Assembly: GCA_013298745.1 (NCBI GenBank)
Contig: JAAFIT010000042.1
Coordinates: forward strand, 1,762 to 11,091
Direction: 5' to 3'
DNA length: 9,330 bases
DNA from: Sphingomonadales bacterium
GTDB lineage: Bacteria; Pseudomonadota; Alphaproteobacteria; Sphingomonadales; Sphingomonadaceae
The notes beneath the pieces are model-generated. The model worked only from the letters and a program-made list of their open reading frames with translations. It searched no databases and was not told the DNA's origin. The translations under genes were made by a program, and so were the position numbers. Position 1 is the stretch's first letter, and every line of letters starts with the position of its first letter. Shown in pieces: positions 5,311 to 9,330 of the stretch.

Positions 5311-5760
5311 TTACGCCAAATCGGCGAGGAGCGCGCGGTCACGAAAGCCGAAGGCCTTCAGCGTTGGCCCATAGCGATCATAGTGCCAAAGCCGGGCAAA
5401 GGCTTCGTCGATCGACGGGATATGGCCCGGCGCCACCGGCCACAACACCACTTGCGCACCCGTATGCGGTTCGAACCATTGGCCCTTTTGCGCCATCACC
5501 CCGGCATGGCCGGTGCGATAAGTGAAGGCCGCCAGCGCCTCGACGCTCTCCCAGACCGACAGATTGATCAGAAGCCGGGGGTCGGCAGTCGGCTGGATGG
5601 CGGTGGCGTCGCCGGCTTCGTCCTGCAACCGCCAGACAAAGCCCGGATAGGCGTCGGCAATGGCGTTGATTGTCGCGAGTTGCGCCATGAACGGCGCCAT
5701 GGTGGCGCTGTCGGCGTCATCGATCATGCGGGCGATGTTGAGATGGGCGATATGGACCAT
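5311..5760 (-). CDS. DUF3291 domain-containing protein
   Basis: This 149-residue soluble protein matches the DUF3291 family, which has no firmly assigned function; its fold resembles small dimeric alpha/beta-barrel monooxygenase-like proteins. Typical landmarks are HIAHLNIARM near the N-terminus (3-12), NLSVWESVEALAAFTYRTGH (66-85), the WFEP block (95-98) and LWPVAPGHIPSIDEAFARL (106-124). The length is usual for the family. I start at the ATG 5760-5758 because HIAHLNIA is the family's first strand; the upstream frame overlaps a divergent gene and the ribosome binding site is weak. It leads a unit with crcB (28 bases downstream) and rluA, and is divergent from a VOC-family gene 97 bases away. 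Enzymatic activity is not claimed. Confidence 0.88.
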   Translation of the reverse strand: MVHIAHLNIARMIDDADSATMAPFMAQLATINAIADAYPGFVWRLQDEAGDATAIQPTADPRLLINLSVWESVEALAAFTYRTGHAGVMAQKGQWFEPHTGAQVVLWPVAPGHIPSIDEAFARLWHYDRYGPTLKAFGFRDRALLADLA

Positions 5761-5857
5761 GGCAACTCGTAACCCATGCTCCAGCCCCGCGACAACTTGC
5801 CAAGCAACGCGTGCCGGCCCAATGTTGCCATCGTCTTGTCGCGCCCGGGGGGAAAGC

Positions 5858-6412
5858 ATGGCCAGCCAACCACAGATTGCCCATGTCGTCATGCAGACGC
5901 GCCGTTTCGACGCCATGCTCGACTGGTATGCCACCGTGTTCGCTGCGCGCGTCGTCCACGGCAACCCGGCGATGGCGTTCATGACCTTCGACGACGAGCA
6001 CCACCGCTTCGCCTTTCTCAACCTCGACATCGTTGCTCCAGGCGGCCCTGGTCAGCGCGGCGATATCGGTGTCAACCATGTCGCCTGGACTTTGCCGAGC
6101 GCCGCCAGCCTGTTCACCCTCTATCGTCGATTGAAAGCCGCAGGCATCCTGCCGGTCTGGCCGGTGCATCATGGCCTGACGCTGTCGCTTTATTATGCCG
6201 ATCCCGACGGTAACCGCAGCGAGTTCCAGGTCGAAGCGCTGCCTCTCGGCGAAGCGGCGCAGTTCATCGCCGGCCCGGCCTTTGCCGCCAATCCGGTCGG
6301 CGTCGGTTTCGACCCCGACATTATGCTGGCCCGCTTCGAAGCGGGTGCCGATGAAGCCGAACTGCTCGCCATGCCCGACGGGCCGCCGACCTTTCCGCCG
6401 CCGCTGCACTGA
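5858..6412 (+). CDS. VOC family protein, type I extradiol dioxygenase-like
   Basis: This 184-residue protein has the vicinal-oxygen-chelate fold, two paired beta-alpha-beta-beta-beta modules binding a metal. The probable metal ligands are H9 (IAHVV), H74 (GVNHVAWTL) and E122 (in DPDGNRSEFQVE). HHGLTLSLYYADPDGN (104-119) resembles the HG...Y..DPDGN stretch of catechol and biphenyldiol extradiol dioxygenases, with Y112 near the place of the catalytic tyrosine. So ring-cleaving dioxygenase chemistry is possible, but a single short domain and no aromatic-degradation neighbours leave the substrate unknown. The ATG at 5858 has a purine-rich GGGGGGAAAG just upstream (5847-5856). It is divergent from DUF3291 and converges on DUF429, with stop codons only 3 bases apart. 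Confidence 0.9.
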   Translation: MASQPQIAHVVMQTRRFDAMLDWYATVFAARVVHGNPAMAFMTFDDEHHRFAFLNLDIVAPGGPGQRGDIGVNHVAWTLPSAASLFTLYRRLKAAGILPVWPVHHGLTLSLYYADPDGNRSEFQVEALPLGEAAQFIAGPAFAANPVGVGFDPDIMLARFEAGADEAELLAMPDGPPTFPPPLH

Positions 6413-6415
6413 ACG

Positions 6416-7231
6416 TCAGGCAACCCCGAACGTCCAGCCTTCGGTCACCGCGATTGCTGGCGTCAGCGCCGCCGGCTGCCACCAATGCGGTTGCGCCGCA
6501 ATGAACCGCAATCCTGCCGCAGTGACCAGCGCATCGCCGATATGATCGGGGAAGCGCTCGGCAAACCCCGCTGGCATGGCCGCGCTGCCCAGCGCTGCGA
6601 GAACCGCATCGAGCGTCGCCCGATCACGCAGTTTGCCACGCACGCTGCCCATCCGGGCGAAGGCCTGCGCATAGATTTCGAGGATGACCGGGCCAGCGGC
6701 CGGCAGCGGATCGAACGGCCAGACCGGCCATTGCAGGCGGTGGAGCAGGCGCATGGCGCTGAGTGTCGCCTTGCCGACTTGGGCAGCGCCGAGCAGCACG
6801 AAGTTGGATGTCGGCACGCCCAGCTTTGATGTCGCATAGACCTGTTCGGTCACCCGCAGATGGGCGCGCAGGTGACGCGGGCCGTCGGCAGACCCCATCC
6901 AGAAGGCGTCGCGGCGGTGGGCGATGAAGCTGTGGCCGCCAAGATCAGGGTCAGCAGCAGCAACGGTGTCGATCTCGGCCCAGAGGTCGCGCGCCTGGCT
7001 GGTGAACGGTGGCACAGCAGCAAAACCGAAGCCTGCGTCCATGCCGACAAGGACGTCGCCTGACAGACCACCGAGCCAATCGAGCACGCCCGCGCGTGAC
7101 CAGACACCGGAGGGCGGCAGGACGAGGCGTGGCGTGTCATGACCCGCCTCGCACACCGCCACCTGCACGGCCGGGTGGCGGCTGCCGACCGCTCCTGACC
7201 AGTCAATGCCGACGAAACGAGAGAACCTCAA
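6416..7231 (-). CDS. DUF429 family protein, predicted RNase H-like nuclease
   Basis: This protein of 271 residues belongs to DUF429, a family with a predicted RNase H-like fold and no settled function. Acidic residues sit in the expected places: D10 in the first strand (FVGIDWSGA), D65 in GMDAGFGFA (63-71), and D229 and D233 in the C-terminal DHIGDALVTAAGL, so metal-dependent nuclease activity is plausible. The likely start is TTG at 7231-7229, which overlaps the stop of the YjbR gene as TTGA; no ATG or GTG lies nearby before the essential first strand. The frame stays open upstream but is antisense-like inside YjbR. It is the last gene of the DUF3297-rarA-yjbR unit, which hints at a role near DNA repair. 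Family call good; start moderate; function inferred. Confidence 0.87.
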   Translation of the reverse strand: MRFSRFVGIDWSGAVGSRHPAVQVAVCEAGHDTPRLVLPPSGVWSRAGVLDWLGGLSGDVLVGMDAGFGFAAVPPFTSQARDLWAEIDTVAAADPDLGGHSFIAHRRDAFWMGSADGPRHLRAHLRVTEQVYATSKLGVPTSNFVLLGAAQVGKATLSAMRLLHRLQWPVWPFDPLPAAGPVILEIYAQAFARMGSVRGKLRDRATLDAVLAALGSAAMPAGFAERFPDHIGDALVTAAGLRFIAAQPHWWQPAALTPAIAVTEGWTFGVA

Positions 7232-7557
7232 CCGCGCGCTGCCAATTGGGCTTTCGACGCGTTGCGCGCCCAGGCGCGCTCGATCAGCACTGCAAGCCGC
7301 TCCGGGTCTGCCACGGCATAGCGAACCAACACCGCCGGCCATCCGACATAATGCGGCGTCTGGAAGAACACCTCAGGCTCGGTTTCGATCAGCATGTCGA
7401 CTTCATCAAGCGTCGCCGCCAGCACGAAATGATCGTCGCTCTTGCCGGTCACGACGACCATCTTGCCGCGCACCTTTACCGCCGGGCGGCCATAGCTGGT
7501 CGAAAGTTCGGCGCCCGGCAAGGCCAGCGCCATTGCTGCGACATCGTCCCAGGTCAT
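7228..7557 (-). CDS. MmcQ/YjbR family DNA-binding-like protein
   Basis: This 109-residue protein is of the MmcQ/YjbR family, small proteins with a CyaY-like alpha/beta fold often annotated as DNA-binding. The N-terminal helix (TWDDVAAMALALPGAE, 2-17), the core SYGRPAVKVRGKM (21-33), and the TPHYVGWPAVLVRY strand (67-80) followed by a C-terminal helix ending WARNASK are typical. Its ATG (7557-7555) overlaps the rarA stop as ATGA, and its own stop overlaps the TTG start of the DUF429 gene as TTGA, so it is likely translated by coupling to both neighbours. The family has no well-defined biochemical role; linkage to rarA suggests a DNA-related one. Confidence 0.9.
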   Translation of the reverse strand: MTWDDVAAMALALPGAELSTSYGRPAVKVRGKMVVVTGKSDDHFVLAATLDEVDMLIETEPEVFFQTPHYVGWPAVLVRYAVADPERLAVLIERAWARNASKAQLAARG

Positions 7558-8864
7558 TGCGCCGCCCGCTTCGCCGCCCGTCGCCGCGCCCATTCGGCCA
7601 GGCGTTCGCCGATGCGCGCTTCGTGGCCGCGCGGGCTTGGGTGGTAAAAGGTTTCGGCGGCCATGCCGTCGGGCCAATAGTCGGCGCCCGAAAAGGCATC
7701 CTCGGCCTCATGGTCATAGGCATAGCCCTTGCCGAAGCCCAAATCCTTCATCATCCGCGTCGGCGCGTTGAGGATATGCGCTGGCGGATTGAGCGATCCG
7801 GTGGCGATGGCGGCTTTTTTCGCCGCCTTTTGCGCCTTGTAGGCGGCGTTGGATTTGGGTGCCGTCGCCAGATAGAGGCAGGCGTGGACGATGGCGAGTT
7901 CGCCTTCGGGGCTGCCGAGAAAGTCATAGGCATCCTTTGCCGCCAGCGTCACGGCGAGCGCGTTCGAATCGGCAAGGCCGATATCTTCGCTGGCGAAGTG
8001 GACGAGGCGCCGCAGCAGGTAGAGCGGTTCCTCACCAGCGGTGAGCATGCGTTCGAGATAGTAAAGCGCGGCATCGGGATCGGAACCCCGCAGCGATTTG
8101 TGCAGCGCGGAGATAAGGCCATAATGCCCCTCGCGATCCTTGTCATAAACCGGCATGCGGCGGTGCAGCAGCGCCGCCAGCCCGGCCGGGTCAAGCACCT
8201 CGGAAAGCTTGACGGCATAAAGCGATTCGACCTGGTTGAGCAGGAAGCGGCCGTCGCCATCCGCCGAAGCGATCAGCGCGGCGCGGGCGTCGGCCGTCAC
8301 CGGCAATAGGCGGCCCTCACTGGCTTCGGCGCGGTCGAGCAGTTCGCCGAGCGCCACCTCGTCAAGCCGCCGCACGATCAGCACCTGGGCGCGCGACAGG
8401 ATGGCGGCATTGAGTTCGAAGCTGGGGTTTTCGGTTGTCGCGCCGACCAGCGTTACCGTGCCATCCTCGACAACGCCGAGAAAGCCATCCTGCTGGGCAC
8501 GATTGAAGCGATGGATTTCGTCGACGAACAGCAAGGTCTTTTGCCCGGCGCGCGCCGCATCGCGCGCTTCGGCAAACAGCTTCTTCAATTCAGCAACGCC
8601 CGAGAACACCGCCGAAATGCCGACAAAGCGCAACGACACCGCTTCGGCGAGCAGGCGCGCGATGCTGGTCTTGCCGGTGCCGGGCGGCCCCCAGAGGATG
8701 AGGCTGGACAGGCTGCCCGCCGCGACCATGCGGCCGATCGCGCCTTCGGGTCCGGTCAGATGTGCCTGGCCGACGACATCGGCGAGCGTCTTGGGCCGCA
8801 GCCGCTCGGCGAGCGGCGGATTGGCGGGCGGGGCGGTCGCGGGAGTGCCGAAAAGATCAGACAC
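7554..8864 (-). CDS. rarA: Replication-associated recombination protein A (RarA/MgsA), AAA+ ATPase
   Basis: This 436-residue AAA+ ATPase is the RarA/MgsA/WRNIP1 family protein, which acts at stalled replication forks and on single-stranded DNA ends. The motifs are: an N-terminal LAERLRPKTLADVVGQAHL (18-36), Walker A GPPGTGKT (59-66), Walker B LLFVDEIHRFN with D115 and E116, sensor 1 GATTENPSF (140-148) and the arginine-finger region ILSR (R157). The C-terminal half carries the RarA tetramerisation part, including ALHKSLRGSDPDAALYYLERML and the late LNAPTRMMKDLGFGKGYAYDHE. Length is normal. The start is a GTG at 8864-8862; no other in-frame start exists between it and the DUF3297 stop, 11 bases upstream. 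The stop overlaps the YjbR ATG. Identity is secure. Confidence 0.97.
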   Translation of the reverse strand: MSDLFGTPATAPPANPPLAERLRPKTLADVVGQAHLTGPEGAIGRMVAAGSLSSLILWGPPGTGKTSIARLLAEAVSLRFVGISAVFSGVAELKKLFAEARDAARAGQKTLLFVDEIHRFNRAQQDGFLGVVEDGTVTLVGATTENPSFELNAAILSRAQVLIVRRLDEVALGELLDRAEASEGRLLPVTADARAALIASADGDGRFLLNQVESLYAVKLSEVLDPAGLAALLHRRMPVYDKDREGHYGLISALHKSLRGSDPDAALYYLERMLTAGEEPLYLLRRLVHFASEDIGLADSNALAVTLAAKDAYDFLGSPEGELAIVHACLYLATAPKSNAAYKAQKAAKKAAIATGSLNPPAHILNAPTRMMKDLGFGKGYAYDHEAEDAFSGADYWPDGMAAETFYHPSPRGHEARIGERLAEWARRRAAKRAAQ

Positions 8865-8875
8865 TCTTGGACACT

Positions 8876-9154
8876 CTAGCTGCGGAAATAGGGCTCGACC
8901 TTGCCCTTGAGCTTGATGGTCAGCGGCATGCCGAAGCGATCCTTGGACTTGCCGGCGGCAACCTTAACCCAACCTTCGGAGACGCAATACTCGTCGACAT
9001 TGGTGCGTTCGACACCATCGAAGACGATGCCGACACCGCGTTCGAGCAGATCGGCGTTGAAGAACGGGCTGCGCGGGTTGGCGGCCAGCCGATCGGGCGG
9101 CGTATCGATTGCCGCCGGAGCAGCTTCGGGGGTGATTTCGGGTTCGTCGGTCAT
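8876..9154 (-). CDS. DUF3297 family protein
   Basis: This 92-residue protein has a variable acidic and Ala/Pro-rich start (1-18), then the conserved DUF3297 core. Recognisable parts are PPDRLAANPRSPFF (19-32), LLERGVGIVFDGVERTNVDEYC and a glycine/lysine-rich end with EGWVKVAAGKSKDR and IKLKGKVEP. The family is found mainly in Proteobacteria and has no known function; there is no signal peptide or membrane segment. The ATG at 9154 has only a distant purine stretch as ribosome binding site, but no other nearby start keeps the core without a long unlike extension. It stands 11 bases before rarA and is probably the first gene of the rarA-yjbR-DUF429 unit. Confidence 0.9.
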   Translation of the reverse strand: MTDEPEITPEAAPAAIDTPPDRLAANPRSPFFNADLLERGVGIVFDGVERTNVDEYCVSEGWVKVAAGKSKDRFGMPLTIKLKGKVEPYFRS

Positions 9155-9203
9155 GGCGCGGGAGTGGCCTTTCAGGTCGCAGTGGTCAAGCCCTGCAACG
9201 CGA

Positions 9204-9237
9204 AACGGCCGCGCTGCCCTTTGGCAACGCGGCCGTT
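9204..9237 (-). terminator. Strong hairpin, probable terminator of the right-edge gene
   Basis: AACGGCCGCG (9204-9213) and CGCGGCCGTT (9228-9237) pair over 10 bases. After one mismatch, TGCC (9215-9218) and GGCA (9223-9226) extend the stem around a 4-base loop. It lies 20 bases after the stop codon of the minus-strand gene at the right edge and before DUF3297. The T tract on the minus strand is short, so termination may be partial and could let some transcription into the next operon. Confidence 0.6.
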
Positions 9238-9257
9238 CGTGTCGATATATGAAGCAA

Positions 9258-9330
9258 TCAGGCTTCGGGTGCGGCTTCCGCGGCAGGTTCTTCCGGAATA
9301 CCGGGTTCGGCGGCCGGATCAAAGGCTTCG
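9258..9330 (-). CDS. C-terminal end of an unidentified gene with acidic tail (partial)
   Basis: The last 23 codons before a TGA (9260-9258) read EAFDPAAEPGIPEEP and then AAEAAPEA, an acidic, Ala/Pro-rich disordered tail. The gene begins beyond the right edge, so the product cannot be named. Such tails occur at the ends of several alphaproteobacterial ribosomal and other abundant cytosolic proteins. A strong hairpin just after the stop supports this being a true gene end. A short reading frame on the opposite strand is the less likely alternative. Confidence 0.45.
   Translation of the reverse strand, partial: EAFDPAAEPGIPEEPAAEAAPEA

Noticed and set aside
5761..5857. Fluoride riboswitch before the crcB unit
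   Set aside because: A GATGG string occurs on the minus strand, but the flanking stems and conserved downstream part of the motif are not apparent.
7206..8309. 367-codon plus-strand open frame opposite rarA and YjbR
   Set aside because: RarA, YjbR and DUF429 motifs are clear on the minus strand; this frame is low-complexity, Arg/Ala/Gly-rich shadow sequence.
8861..8877. Direct repeat ACACTCT at the DUF3297-rarA junction
   Set aside because: Only two 7-base copies 10 bases apart, spanning a stop and a start codon; too short to call an element.
9251..9330. Plus-strand open frame starting with ATG at the right edge
   Set aside because: It is opposite the acidic C-terminal tail, lacks a ribosome binding site, and the hairpin placement fits the minus-strand gene end better.

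Overview
This is a GC-rich, gene-dense bacterial window that looks like ordinary chromosome from an alphaproteobacterium, most likely of the order Sphingomonadales. The bS21 sequence, the COQ9 family protein (an alphaproteobacterial/mitochondrial ubiquinone factor), the DUF3297 protein and the general gene style point there. This placement rests on recognising protein families, not on a search. I see no phage, transposase, CRISPR array, tRNA or rRNA.

Layout, left to right. (1) 1-1519, minus strand: a COQ9 family gene, then feoA and the first 174 codons of feoB, which runs off the left edge. feoA and feoB share a 4-base GTGA overlap, and a candidate promoter with an overlapping palindrome lies just before feoA. 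(2) 1670-2581, plus strand: an exported protein resembling a two-lobed retropepsin whose catalytic Asp motifs are gone. (3) 2753-3493, plus strand: rpsU followed 12 bases later by a membrane-anchored FKBP prolyl isomerase. (4) 3494-3822: a 329-base non-coding spacer between convergent units. It holds a large nested inverted repeat with a small terminator in its loop, and a second, bidirectional terminator. (5) 5760-3823, minus strand: a DUF3291 gene, crcB (fluoride channel) and an RluA-family pseudouridine synthase, closely spaced or overlapping and ending at the bidirectional terminator. (6) 5858-6412, plus strand: a VOC / type I extradiol dioxygenase-like gene, divergent from DUF3291. (7) 9154-6416, minus strand: DUF3297, rarA, a YjbR/MmcQ protein and a DUF429 RNase H-like protein. 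The spacings are 11 bases, then ATGA and TTGA overlaps, so this looks like one translationally coupled operon. (8) Right edge: the last 23 codons of a minus-strand gene with an acidic Ala/Pro/Glu tail, followed by a strong hairpin.

Functionally the window is mostly housekeeping: iron uptake, ubiquinone synthesis, translation and ribosome modification, protein folding, fluoride export and replication-fork repair. I do not see a clear new defence or biosynthetic system. The best leads are the coupled rarA/YjbR/DUF429/DUF3297 operon, the nested inverted repeat after the FKBP gene, and the palindrome over the feoA promoter.
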